64,000 nucleotides of DNA from the IMG/VR virus record IMGVR_UViG_3300021957_000026, positions 1 to 64,000 of that record; one strand, 5' to 3'. The position numbers and the translations under genes are program-made. Position 1 is the stretch's first letter, and the number at the start of each line of letters is the position of its first letter. Source of the stretch: a virus. The notes beneath the pieces were generated by a model. It did no database searches, was not told where the DNA came from, and was given only the letters and a program-made list of their open reading frames with translations. Positions 39,374 to 49,014 of this stretch are shown piece by piece.

Positions 39374-40770
39374 TAGATTCTTTCTCCACGGTAATAAATA
39401 TAATTCTTTTTTAAATCTTCAGAGAAGCCTGTTAAATTAACTCCAGAAAATGCTTCCTGAGTAACTGTAGTATAACTTTCCGTTAAAGGAGTTTGTACAA
39501 CTCCGCTAATATCTGTCAAAGTACCCGTCAAAGGATTTTTTCCATATAAATCTATCGTTATTTCTCCCTGTCCTGTTGTTTGTTGAAGAAGGTAGGTAGC
39601 CAAGTTATCAGATATGTCTTGTAAGCCCAAAGTAGCATAAGCGTTATCTCCAGTTGGCTCGTAAAGGTATCCAGAATCAGGGTGCAAATGACCTAACTCC
39701 TCCTTATAGAAAGTCTCGTGACTACCTGCATTCAAAGTGTAATATTTATAGTATCTCTCCCCTTCTTTTCTACTTATTTGAGGCTGCTCTGAACTACTCA
39801 AGGTTACTCCAGTTATAATCTCCCTACCTGTTGCAATAGTTAATTGTCCTGTAATTTGGTAATCGTATCCAGTTATCCCAGTTTGATAAACCAAAGTCTC
39901 GCTGTACCCAGTAACTCTATTAGCAGATGATGTGGTAGCCGCTGTCTGAGAATATTGCCCTAATATTCCAGATCCAAAATAATATAAAGCATCTTCTGAT
40001 ACAGCCCCACTAAATACAGCTAACTTATTTATATGATTATTGACAAGGGTTTTGCTAACTTCGTTACTAGAGCTGTAGTAGTTTTTTGAACCTCCTATAT
40101 AGAAAAAATCTGGATCAGACAAGTAGTCTGAATCCGTCGAAACTTCTTTTGAAGTTATTTTTTTGTTAATATAATCAAAAGTACTTAAGGTTATAGAATC
40201 CCCAAAAGAAGATATACCTATTAAATTTCTTTTAGACAATTCTGAATCTAAAACAGTTATTTGATCTTGATCCTTACCGTAGCATTGTAAAAACAAATGG
40301 CCTCTTGAGGTAACTCCAACATTAAAACCCTTAGACCCTGTATAATCTATACTGTTTATTGTTTCTTCCGTCTTTTCTAAAGATCCAAAAATAACTCCAT
40401 CAGAAACTGCTCCACCAAATTCGAAATCTACAAAAACAGATAAGTCATTAAAATTCAAATCATGAGTCCTAACGGCCAAATTGCTATGACTTAAATCAAG
40501 GGTATCTGATGCGAAAACAGAGTTATCTAAAAAAGATTGTACTTCAGAGGAACTACTAAAAGTAGTAGTATGAATTAATACCCCAGAATATTTATCAGTG
40601 TCAAATGCGGGACTCTGATTAGCTATAGTACCAGACCAATTATTATTACTTGTTTGAGCAAAAGTATGAGTGTCAAAAGTATTAGACTCATTAAAATCAT
40701 AATAGACTGCTAGTCTTTTGTTGTCTGCAAAAGAATCTAACAATTGATAACTTAACCCTTGTGCGCTCAT
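39373..40770 (-). CDS. Tail protein with LamG/concanavalin-like lectin domain
   Basis: The 465-residue protein begins LLDSFADNKRLAVYYDFNES, then NFNDLSVFVDFEFGGAVSDG and GVIFGSLEKTEE, KGFNVGVTSRGHLFLQCYG, FFYIGGSKNYYSSSNE and HINKLAVFSGAVSEDALYYF. This is the jelly-roll sequence of LamG-type lectin domains (W/F-x-x-D-F, 'D-G-x-I-F', 'IGG', 'INKLxxF'). The C-terminal ~170 residues carry GYSETLVYQTGITGYDYQ-type tail repeats. It may bind a glycan on the host surface. It is coupled to both neighbours by TAATG-type overlaps. Confidence 0.65.
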   Translation of the reverse strand: MSAQGLSYQLLDSFADNKRLAVYYDFNESNTFDTHTFAQTSNNNWSGTIANQSPAFDTDKYSGVLIHTTTFSSSSEVQSFLDNSVFASDTLDLSHSNLAVRTHDLNFNDLSVFVDFEFGGAVSDGVIFGSLEKTEETINSIDYTGSKGFNVGVTSRGHLFLQCYGKDQDQITVLDSELSKRNLIGISSFGDSITLSTFDYINKKITSKEVSTDSDYLSDPDFFYIGGSKNYYSSSNEVSKTLVNNHINKLAVFSGAVSEDALYYFGSGILGQYSQTAATTSSANRVTGYSETLVYQTGITGYDYQITGQLTIATGREIITGVTLSSSEQPQISRKEGERYYKYYTLNAGSHETFYKEELGHLHPDSGYLYEPTGDNAYATLGLQDISDNLATYLLQQTTGQGEITIDLYGKNPLTGTLTDISGVVQTPLTESYTTVTQEAFSGVNLTGFSEDLKKNYIYYRGERI

Positions 40771-42374
40771 TAATAATATTTTGATAAATTATAAGATATA
40801 CTGCTTTGCTGAATATTGTGAGAATCTGAAATTTTATGCTGACCGCTACATAATCCTAATACAATGTTTTTTAGTGTAGATAATTTATTCTCTTCGTCAT
40901 TGCTTGAAGCACTAATGGAATATTCCCCCAAAGTTCTATCTGCTACGACATTAGCTTTAAATCCTCCTATTGTTTGCTGAATATCATTTTTCTGGATTGG
41001 AACCTTATCTACAATGTTGATAGACAAGTCTTTAAGAGTCCCGTTAGAATAATCTACTACATTATTATAAGTATAATTATAAGAAATTTCATTAGTATTT
41101 GGATTTTTATCTATAGAGAAGTCAACAGGCTCTACATTCAGATAAGAAGAATTTAATTCATATCCAGTCGCAACTTGAGAAAATTCATCCGCAGCTTTTT
41201 TAGCAATAGAGAATTGATCAACCAATTCAAAAGCTCCAGAAACAGCCTTAAATCTATCGTTTTCAACTCCAGCTTGGCTTATATTTTTAATAGATATAGA
41301 GGGTCCATGAAATCTTAATTCTCCCTCTACGTTTACAGATACAACGGGTGAATCTTTAGTACAGCTAATGGAAGCAGTATGAGAGTGCAGTACATTAGTA
41401 CCCGTTATTAAATCTATATTCTCTGCATTTTCAAAAGTAAAAGAAAATTCTAAATTGTTTGATCCTGTATCCAATGTATATTCATAAGAAGTCGGACCAT
41501 TAGAAACAAAAGTGTATTTCCCAGTCTCATAGTTTGATAAAGAACTAGCTATAGCATCTTCTGCTGCATTAGTAGCCATCTTAGGAGAGAAATCCCCTGT
41601 TGTTAACATTGTAGAATTTGAAATGTTTGCGTCCATCCCTCCTTGTACATTGCCTTTTACAGAAACCGAAAGTTCTGAATTTTTATCATAAGCAATATCT
41701 GTTGAAACATTTACAATTCCATTGCTAGAAAGAGGTTGGTCAGAGGCTGAATACAGGTAGACTTCCGTAACAGAGTAAGCATCAGTTTTGCGATCTACCT
41801 TTTCTTCTTTAGACTGTAAAAATCCATTAACTCCACTGTTAAAAAATCCAATATACTCAAAACCGTCCTGTAATTTTGCGTTTACAAAAGAGCGAGCATT
41901 TGTCAGAGGGTCTCCCGCATCCACCTTTAAACCTATTGCAGACACATTGTGAGTGGCTCTAATGACCTTGTTATCCAACTCAGAATAACTCCATTCATTT
42001 ACAGGTGACTCTATCTTAAAATATTCGGAAAAAGTTTCATTTTCAAATGTTTTAAAAGAAACACTGTAAGGTAAAACTGTAGATAAATCACTCTTCCCAA
42101 AATCTACTCCTTCAACCAAGCATTTGCTAAACACCCTAGTGTCTGTCCCCAAGGTTACTGTTAGATTTTGATATTCATTAAGGAAACCACTAATCATCTG
42201 CATTTTTTGCAAATGAATGCCACTTAGAGAATCACCCGTAATAGTCCCTATAGCCTCTATATTAATAGCTTTATGATCATATTTCCCTTCAAACGCTATC
42301 AGCTCGTCGCTTTCTGCTAGAGCAGGAAGAGGACTGGGGAAATTGTAAGAATCATATGTGACAGAATCAGGCAT
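40770..42374 (-). CDS. Tail structural protein (paralogue of next gene)
   Basis: The 534-residue beta-rich protein has an N-terminal region with SVSFKTFENETFSEYFK, then WSYSELDNKVIRATHNVSA, LKVDAGDPLTNARSFVNAKL, VNVSTDIAYDKNSELSVSV and a C-terminal ADRTLGEYSISASS. The neighbouring 515-residue protein has corresponding segments (YAQDAGGEFLKNAQVFLSNF and VADPNYGIYHAKEFL), so the two appear to be diverged duplicates. They follow the tape measure, where distal tail proteins are coded. No enzymatic motif is seen. Confidence 0.6.
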   Translation of the reverse strand: MPDSVTYDSYNFPSPLPALAESDELIAFEGKYDHKAINIEAIGTITGDSLSGIHLQKMQMISGFLNEYQNLTVTLGTDTRVFSKCLVEGVDFGKSDLSTVLPYSVSFKTFENETFSEYFKIESPVNEWSYSELDNKVIRATHNVSAIGLKVDAGDPLTNARSFVNAKLQDGFEYIGFFNSGVNGFLQSKEEKVDRKTDAYSVTEVYLYSASDQPLSSNGIVNVSTDIAYDKNSELSVSVKGNVQGGMDANISNSTMLTTGDFSPKMATNAAEDAIASSLSNYETGKYTFVSNGPTSYEYTLDTGSNNLEFSFTFENAENIDLITGTNVLHSHTASISCTKDSPVVSVNVEGELRFHGPSISIKNISQAGVENDRFKAVSGAFELVDQFSIAKKAADEFSQVATGYELNSSYLNVEPVDFSIDKNPNTNEISYNYTYNNVVDYSNGTLKDLSINIVDKVPIQKNDIQQTIGGFKANVVADRTLGEYSISASSNDEENKLSTLKNIVLGLCSGQHKISDSHNIQQSSISYNLSKYY

Positions 42375-42378
42375 TTAA

Positions 42379-43926
42379 TTAAGATATTACAAAGCTTATT
42401 ACACGATTTGTTGTACCATTGGACAAATCTATTGTTGTTTGATCCCCAACTAAGTAATAAGTACTCTCACTTAATTTTGCTTCCATTTCGCTAGTTTTAG
42501 TTTTTAAAAACTCTTTTGCGTGGTAAATACCATAATTAGGATCGGCTACAACAGTCGCTGTTACCGAAGCTTGGCCTAAAGTATCTAAGTCTGACACAAT
42601 CAACTTCTCTCTTAAACTGGTTAAATCCAAGATTTTTTCAGATCTTTTTATCTTATTAGTCTTAGTTAAAGTGAGCTGATATTTCAAGATGCCATCAGGC
42701 AGGCTAGAATTATTATAATCGTCATTTGTTGTAAAAACGATTTTATCTTCAACTACTCCTTCTGATTTTAAAATAGAAGAACTTCTAGAAGACTCAAATA
42801 TAACCCCTAGTGACTCTGGGAATAAACGGCTAACTTTAATTTCATTAAGAGCTTTCGAAGAATTCCACAGTTCTAAAGTTTTATTATATCTATCGAAAAT
42901 ACTTCTTCCAGAAGCTTTGTACCTTACAGAGAGGGTGTATTCAAAAAAAGCTTCCTTTTTTTGTTTAGAACAAGAAAAGGATATTTCATTATTGCCAGAC
43001 AAATTAGGATTTGTCGAAAAAGAAATTGATATAGAAGCTTTTTTAGAATCCTTAGTTATACCCTTTGATATACTATAAGGTTGACCAAACTCAGATTGCT
43101 CGCTAGATACTACGCTATCTATACAAGTCGATATTGCTGATTGGATAACATTTTGATAATTGTAATCAAGAGAGATTAGATCGATAGAGATCTCTTTAGA
43201 TAAATATCCATCATCACCTTGTGAGATTTTAGTGGTTGTTTTCTTAGATACCCTGTTGGTCTCATCTATAAAAGATGATTCAAAATCTTCGTTTAAGGTG
43301 ACCTCTAGATTTACTAAGTCAATATTTTCAGTTAATTGCCCTGCAAAACCTTTCGAGATCCTAGCGTTTTCTGATATACCATCTGTATGGAAACCTAAAG
43401 AAGGTCTACTTAGATGATAAAAATTACTTAAAAATACTTGAGCATTTTTTAAGAATTCTCCTCCAGCGTCTTGGGCGTATTTTAATGAAACACTCCTATT
43501 ATAAGAATAATCAGAGCCACTTCTGGAAAAATTATAATCTTCGCTAAATGATTCAACCAAATGAGGACTAGGCATATGTTTGGCAAAAGTTTTAGCAGAA
43601 TAACTATTTAGCATTTTTCGCTCCCTTATAGTAATAGAAGCTATTTCAGAACCAACTAAATTACTTTCTTGAAAACTTAAAGATGTAATCAAACCATTAA
43701 CAAACTCATCTCCACCTATTCGTGCGGTGATATTTTGAGTCTCATAAGCGGTTCTTATAGCAGCTCTTCCCGACAGTAAAACTCCTCCGCCAGCATCAAA
43801 TTGTACATCTGAAATATCAATTTCATATGAAGCTTCTACAATGAATCCAAATAATTCATCTGAATCCAAGTACGAGTATTCAATTTTAACACTTGAAGAT
43901 ACAACGTTGTTAACAATTAAAGACAT
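42379..43926 (-). CDS. Distal tail-type structural protein, duplicate of its neighbour
   Basis: The 515-residue protein directly follows the tape measure gene with no gap, the usual place of the Dit-like distal tail protein. It has a SIVNNVVSSSVKIEYSYLDS-like start (key part SLIVNNVVSSSVKIEYSYL), GLITSLSFQESNLVGSEIAS, the shared DAGGEFLKNAQ segment and a tail VADPNYGIYHAKEFLKTKTS. The partner at 40770-42374 shows the same order. Tail tip assembly is inferred from position only. Confidence 0.6.
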   Translation of the reverse strand: MSLIVNNVVSSSVKIEYSYLDSDELFGFIVEASYEIDISDVQFDAGGGVLLSGRAAIRTAYETQNITARIGGDEFVNGLITSLSFQESNLVGSEIASITIRERKMLNSYSAKTFAKHMPSPHLVESFSEDYNFSRSGSDYSYNRSVSLKYAQDAGGEFLKNAQVFLSNFYHLSRPSLGFHTDGISENARISKGFAGQLTENIDLVNLEVTLNEDFESSFIDETNRVSKKTTTKISQGDDGYLSKEISIDLISLDYNYQNVIQSAISTCIDSVVSSEQSEFGQPYSISKGITKDSKKASISISFSTNPNLSGNNEISFSCSKQKKEAFFEYTLSVRYKASGRSIFDRYNKTLELWNSSKALNEIKVSRLFPESLGVIFESSRSSSILKSEGVVEDKIVFTTNDDYNNSSLPDGILKYQLTLTKTNKIKRSEKILDLTSLREKLIVSDLDTLGQASVTATVVADPNYGIYHAKEFLKTKTSEMEAKLSESTYYLVGDQTTIDLSNGTTNRVISFVIS

Positions 43927-46900
43927 TTATTCTTTTGGTTTTATCGATTCAAGCTCACCCTCAAGAGTTTCAATTCTAGTTTTTAATTTATCTATAACCA
44001 CTATATTCATATCTGTAAGAATACTAATGTCTGCTGTTGCCTTTGTAACTTTTGAAGCAATGGAGGTTACTGAATTTGTAGCAGAGGCGAAAGAACTAAG
44101 GTTAGTGCTGGCAGCAGATAAATTCGTGTTAAGATTCGCAATGCTGGTGACCACACCATCAACATTAAAGTTTTCATTTAAATTTTTAAATTTCTTCCTT
44201 AAAGCTTCAAGTTCTGTTTTTAAGACTGCAGCCTCTGCGTCTAATTCTGCCGCTTTTTTGTTTTCTTCTTTGTTGAATGTACCTCTTATCTGACCTCTAA
44301 GGTTTTTGGGAACATTTTCAAATTGATTCGTCATCGTCGCATCTGCCATACTTTTTGAAGATACTCCTGAAGCTTCCAGAACAATATCTCTTACTAATTG
44401 TGCTACTCCCTTTGCATTCATTTCAGCCTCTAATTCCGCAGCCATTTGAGCCTTGCGTTGCGGATCTCTTTCTGCAGCAATTTGTTTTCCTATTCCTATA
44501 GCGTTCCCTACGTCAAATTTCCCACTAGTAAATGATGAAGCTAAACCAGAGAAAGAATTACGTACCATATCTATTCTATTCTGTTCACCTGCTATTCTTA
44601 TAGCTTCGGTACGATCTGTAATTGCATTCATTCTAACTTGCATGTTCGTTGCAGCAGCAACAATTTTAGCCTTAAATGAATCAGCGGCTTGTCGCGTCGC
44701 CTGAGCAGCTTTAATCTGCTCTTCAGATCCTACTACTAAATTAGATTCATCCAATTTAGCTTTTTGTAGCCCTGATTGAGCACTCGAAACACCAAGAATG
44801 TCTGAGTTTGTGGATAACTGTCTTTGCAAACTTGCTGCTTGTGGACCTTTCATAGAACCAAGTAAAGTAGAGCCAGCTGTATTCATTACTTGTTGATTGA
44901 AGATATCGCTTTGGAATTTAGAAATTTTTTCTCCAGCGGCAAGTTGAACACTTTTTAGTTTTTTGGTAGTTGCATCTATAGATTTCTCCAGATCTTCTAT
45001 ATTCCGCCTAATAGACATCGCTTCGCCAACCTCTTTGTAAACCTTTATCAATTGATCGCTTGCGTCATCTAGCTCTTGTATACTTTCAGAAGTATTTAAG
45101 ATTGTCTGGAGCCTTGTTATGTCTTTAGCTCTATCTCCCATCCCCGCATTTTTTTGATCTTGAGCTTCTTTGAAAGCGTCGTGGCCACTAACAAAACCAA
45201 ATTCGTTTCTAGCTGCCCTTTCTTTTGCCATACCCCCCTGTCTATTAGCTATTACCTTCTGAGTATTTTCAAGAGCTGCTTCTGCCTTCTCTGCTTCGTC
45301 TCTCTGATCAAAAACAGCCATTGCGAGGCTACCAAGAGCGCCGACGACTCCTCCTATAGCTGCTCCCAGTGGCCCAAACATCGCTCCCATAGAAGCTGTT
45401 TGCATTGCAGCAGAACCTGTGCTAGCGGCCAAAGCCCCATTTGAATTTCCTGCTTCTTTCGCACTTGCGGCAAGAGAGTCTAAACCAGCTGAAGCTCCAG
45501 ATAGAGCCATTCCTAGTCCCATCATTTTAAAACCCCCTCCCTCAGTTTGCATGAAATTTTGATTTTTAGAAACAGCAGAACCAAAGTTTTGGCCGAACTG
45601 TGAACGCTTTATGCGATGCATTCTGGAATTCACATTTGTAGTCCCTGCGGCGTACCTAGGCATATGACCTGCAGCTTTACCCTTCTGCTGAAAAGCCCTC
45701 CTTTTCTCACGTGCACTAGGTTTTATCTTGTTTCTTTTTTCAGCTGCAGTTACGGGCGCACCAAGTATTTTATATATTTTTTCAGCGGCTCCTCCAGCAA
45801 GACTAGATGAATGTTTAGCCTCTATACCTTCTGTTGAAGGGGGGATGTTAAATGGGTTCACTCCTCCCTTTAAATTTGTTAAAGAATTGCCCCTAAAATC
45901 CATAAGAGACCCTGCAGCTCTATTTTGAAAATCTTTAAAATCATCAGTCGATAATAATGCTCCGACACCACTTTCGAAAACAGAACCTATAGAAGACTTA
46001 GCAGACCCCTTGTTTAAGGTTTTTTTAATATCTTTTGCCCTGACTGGATCAGGCATCTCTCCTCCTGAGATCATCTTCGCCATAGTTATAGAGTCGTTTG
46101 TAAATAAATCTGTATATTTACGTACCAAACTATTTCTATGTTTGTTCATCCCCCCTTTTGCCTTAGAATTATTTAACCTATAGGTCGGGACGTTTACTTT
46201 TGCTACACTGTTATCTCCAGCCCCTTTCGTGGCAGAGATACCTCTAGAGGTTTGTGAAATAAAGAAATCTTGATCTGTCTTCGAGCCAGACTCCGCTACT
46301 ATCATTCCATACCTTTGATCAGCATTTAATTGTTTGATTTTACGAGGTCTACCCTTTGCATACCCTCTAGCGTACATAGGAATAACAGCAGAATCTCCGT
46401 TGCTGCCAAAGTTAGGTATTTCCTTCTCTTGGCTATTCATTATAAAACGCTGTCCACCAATCGTACCTTTTCCATAATGAGCTGATACATCAGGAGAAGC
46501 TCCTAACATCATAGCTGCAGCCTCTTCTTGCTGGAACCCCGAAGCAAACTTCTTACCCCCTTTTCCTGTAAACCCTTTGCCAGCATCATACCCAGAAACG
46601 CCTCTTCGGGCAGCTACATTAGCTATGTTTGTTAAAATTAGTTGTTGTTGAACCAATAATCGGTTCTCCGCTTTTATCGCATTGATTACGGCCTGTTCTT
46701 TTTGGGCTTGTGTCGCAGTTTTGCTATTTAATATAGTTCTTAATTTTGCATCTTTACCCAGTAGATCTACTATACCACTTTCAATGCTTTTTACTTTCTC
46801 AGCTTGAGATCCCATAGCCATAACAGACTTGAAACCTTCAGCAGCAAATTTCGTAACCATTCTAAATATATTAAAAAATGCCTTTGTTATTAAAACCAAC

Positions 46901-48129
46901 CCTGGACCTGCTATAAATTTACCTACAACTTTAAAGAAACCTGATATAAATTTCCCGCCTATTGTATCAGCTTCTAATGCACCTCCTAAAACATCAGAAG
47001 CTTTTGAGGCTACTGAGATAAGATCTTCAAGCAAAGGGCCAAATGTAATAGACCCAACTTTTTCTGCAAAGTCAGTAACAGAAACAACTAGCAAATTAAT
47101 TTGAGAAGCTAAGGACTTACTTAATTCAGCATTTCTTTCAAAAGCATCATTTCCAGCGTTTGCGGCTGCATCTGTAGCTTTGGCGAATATAGAAGTTTCA
47201 GAGGATAAATCTTTTAAAGCTGCGCTGACAACGTTGATTTGGAAAACTCCACCAGCTAGCTCTTTAATTGCGCTTGCCTTCGTAGGATCAGATATTTTCC
47301 CAAGAGCGTTAGAAAGAGCTTCTAATTTTTGCACTCCACTTTGAGAAGCATCTATTTCTACTCCAAGCTGTTGTAATTGGTCAATTGTTTTTCCTCGGCT
47401 CAATCTTGTGAAGATAGATTTAAATGCGTTACCTATAACAGCTCCTCCTCGTGCTGTTTTTTGCTCTACCGCAGTAATTAATCCGAGTAATTCATTAAAA
47501 CTAACTCCAGCATCTTCAGCAGTAGAACCCGCTCGGCTAAAGCCGTCTGCGAGGTCTTGAGCCGAAACAGCGAATCTAGTGTCAACAGCAACCAACCTAT
47601 TGGTTACGTCAACTGCGGTCAACCCAGCAGATTGAAATCCATTTATAGCAGCAGTAAGGGCTTTAACAGACTGTTCCGCACCTAAGCCAGATACCCTTGT
47701 CAAAATCATAGCAGCTTCTAATCTTTTAGAAGTCTCAGCTGCGTTTAAACCTTGACGGGCTAATTCACCTGCTCCAGCCGCAACCGTTTGAAAAGATTGC
47801 CCAGTAGCTTTAGCGGCATTAAAAACTGCATCTCTAAATGCCCCAAAGTCTTTTGCACTAGCTCCAAGAATAGCATTAATCTTAATAAGCTCGTCTTGTA
47901 CAGTTATGGTTGTACTAATAAGCTTTTTGAAAGCCGTGCCAACTCCAGCAATAACTGCAGTAGTAGCTCCGAAAGCGAACACACGCGCTGTCGAGGCATC
48001 AAGAGACTTTTGAAATTCAGAGGCTTGGCCTGTAATTCGACCCAAAGCTTGTTGTACCTGCTTCGCAGAAGCATTGATACTAGCAGGGTTTAAGTTTAGG
48101 TTAGCGTTTAATTGGATAGGAGCAGCCAT
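43927..48129 (-). CDS. Tape measure protein (TP901-type)
   Basis: At 1400 residues this is the largest gene. The N-terminal half matches TP901-type tape measures: FAFGATTAVIAGVGTAFKKL, LARQGLNAAETSKRLEAAM, TAAINGFQSAGLTAVDVTNR, FSRAGSTAEDAGVSFNELLG and AVEQKTARGGAVIGNAFKSI. A hydrophobic region follows near residues 390-450 (FKVVGKFIAGPGLVLITKAF). Later parts are low-complexity, Lys/Gly-rich, then coiled coil. The length suggests a tail of about 0.2 micrometre if the usual ~0.15 nm per residue holds. The start lies nine bases after GTGTAA, with no Shine-Dalgarno sequence. It sets tail length and helps DNA ejection. Confidence 0.9.
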   Translation of the reverse strand: MAAPIQLNANLNLNPASINASAKQVQQALGRITGQASEFQKSLDASTARVFAFGATTAVIAGVGTAFKKLISTTITVQDELIKINAILGASAKDFGAFRDAVFNAAKATGQSFQTVAAGAGELARQGLNAAETSKRLEAAMILTRVSGLGAEQSVKALTAAINGFQSAGLTAVDVTNRLVAVDTRFAVSAQDLADGFSRAGSTAEDAGVSFNELLGLITAVEQKTARGGAVIGNAFKSIFTRLSRGKTIDQLQQLGVEIDASQSGVQKLEALSNALGKISDPTKASAIKELAGGVFQINVVSAALKDLSSETSIFAKATDAAANAGNDAFERNAELSKSLASQINLLVVSVTDFAEKVGSITFGPLLEDLISVASKASDVLGGALEADTIGGKFISGFFKVVGKFIAGPGLVLITKAFFNIFRMVTKFAAEGFKSVMAMGSQAEKVKSIESGIVDLLGKDAKLRTILNSKTATQAQKEQAVINAIKAENRLLVQQQLILTNIANVAARRGVSGYDAGKGFTGKGGKKFASGFQQEEAAAMMLGASPDVSAHYGKGTIGGQRFIMNSQEKEIPNFGSNGDSAVIPMYARGYAKGRPRKIKQLNADQRYGMIVAESGSKTDQDFFISQTSRGISATKGAGDNSVAKVNVPTYRLNNSKAKGGMNKHRNSLVRKYTDLFTNDSITMAKMISGGEMPDPVRAKDIKKTLNKGSAKSSIGSVFESGVGALLSTDDFKDFQNRAAGSLMDFRGNSLTNLKGGVNPFNIPPSTEGIEAKHSSSLAGGAAEKIYKILGAPVTAAEKRNKIKPSAREKRRAFQQKGKAAGHMPRYAAGTTNVNSRMHRIKRSQFGQNFGSAVSKNQNFMQTEGGGFKMMGLGMALSGASAGLDSLAASAKEAGNSNGALAASTGSAAMQTASMGAMFGPLGAAIGGVVGALGSLAMAVFDQRDEAEKAEAALENTQKVIANRQGGMAKERAARNEFGFVSGHDAFKEAQDQKNAGMGDRAKDITRLQTILNTSESIQELDDASDQLIKVYKEVGEAMSIRRNIEDLEKSIDATTKKLKSVQLAAGEKISKFQSDIFNQQVMNTAGSTLLGSMKGPQAASLQRQLSTNSDILGVSSAQSGLQKAKLDESNLVVGSEEQIKAAQATRQAADSFKAKIVAAATNMQVRMNAITDRTEAIRIAGEQNRIDMVRNSFSGLASSFTSGKFDVGNAIGIGKQIAAERDPQRKAQMAAELEAEMNAKGVAQLVRDIVLEASGVSSKSMADATMTNQFENVPKNLRGQIRGTFNKEENKKAAELDAEAAVLKTELEALRKKFKNLNENFNVDGVVTSIANLNTNLSAASTNLSSFASATNSVTSIASKVTKATADISILTDMNIVVIDKLKTRIETLEGELESIKPKE

Positions 48130-48147
48130 TAAAACTAATTACACGAA

Positions 48148-49014
48148 TTAGCTTAAAAGGTCTTCTGCTTTAAGACTTCCTCCTCTTTTAGACATCTTAG
48201 CTTTAATGTCTTCAATACCCTCAGTTGTGTCTGGATCTGTTGTTTTTGGCTCGACATACTTTATTATTTTCAAAGGATCATCCTTTATATCGTCTGGCAT
48301 ATCGACATTTTTAAGCTTATTTAATAAAGCAGAAGCATAAGACAATAAGTGGCGTTGTAATGAGGTGATTGAAAAAGAATCCTTTTTTATTAAAGATAAT
48401 GGGTCTCTATAAGATAAAGCAAACAAATCAAAGAAGTAATTGCAGAATGCAGCTTTAATAATGTTGACATCATTTGTTAAGATTTCCAACTTGTATTTCA
48501 CATCTGCCATAGCTAGAAAGATGTCGTTTTCAGATGCCAACTGCTTAAACTCTTTATCGTAATATATTGATTCGTGGATTAATTTAGTATGCTTCTTTTG
48601 AGAGGCACAGTTTTCGGCGCTATAATTTATTATATTCCCCCTCTTTAAATTTAATTCTTGCAACTCTATCTTCTGTTTTTCAACGGATTTTAAAAAAGAT
48701 TTCTTCTGCCTCTCGTCTGAGATTTTGGATGCAGCCTTCTCCGCTTTGTTTATAATCCAAGTTAAACTAGAGATCTTATCGGAAGAAGCTTTATCCCAGA
48801 AGCCTTTTTTGATAGCGTCTTCTAAAAGTTGTTCTTCGGTTTTGAGGCCATTTAAACAAGCTTTCTCAAATTCATGTTTCTCGTACTCCTCTAAAGCTAA
48901 ATTATCCATAACCAAAAAATGCCGAAAATAAAGGCATTTGTCTTTAAGGTTCAGGATACTATATCCTCTTAAGATATCTAAGAGAACTAGATACTCAGAG
49001 TTTTCTTTTTCCAT
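48148..49014 (-). CDS. Probable tail assembly protein (chaperone position)
   Basis: This 288-residue helical protein is charged, with LLDILRGYSILNLKDKCLYF, long helices (KAEKAASKISDERQKKSFLK) and a C-terminal PETKDPDTTEG-like linker (key part VEPKTTDPDTTEGIED). Its place between the tail tube and the tape measure is where tail assembly chaperones (gpG/gpGT) are coded. I see no programmed-frameshift slippery site at the junction; the two genes here overlap by TAATG instead. Identification rests on position. Confidence 0.45.
   Translation of the reverse strand: MEKENSEYLVLLDILRGYSILNLKDKCLYFRHFLVMDNLALEEYEKHEFEKACLNGLKTEEQLLEDAIKKGFWDKASSDKISSLTWIINKAEKAASKISDERQKKSFLKSVEKQKIELQELNLKRGNIINYSAENCASQKKHTKLIHESIYYDKEFKQLASENDIFLAMADVKYKLEILTNDVNIIKAAFCNYFFDLFALSYRDPLSLIKKDSFSITSLQRHLLSYASALLNKLKNVDMPDDIKDDPLKIIKYVEPKTTDPDTTEGIEDIKAKMSKRGGSLKAEDLLS

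Noticed and set aside
42399-42404. GTGTAA copy near 42.4 kb
   Set aside because: It is inside the coding end of the 42379-43926 gene (Arg-Val-Ile) and 30 bases from the next start, so it is not counted with the spaced copies.
45154-45810. Small Cys/Ser-rich frames opposite the tape measure
   Set aside because: Shadow frames of the Ala/Gly-rich tape measure gene; no coherent domain.
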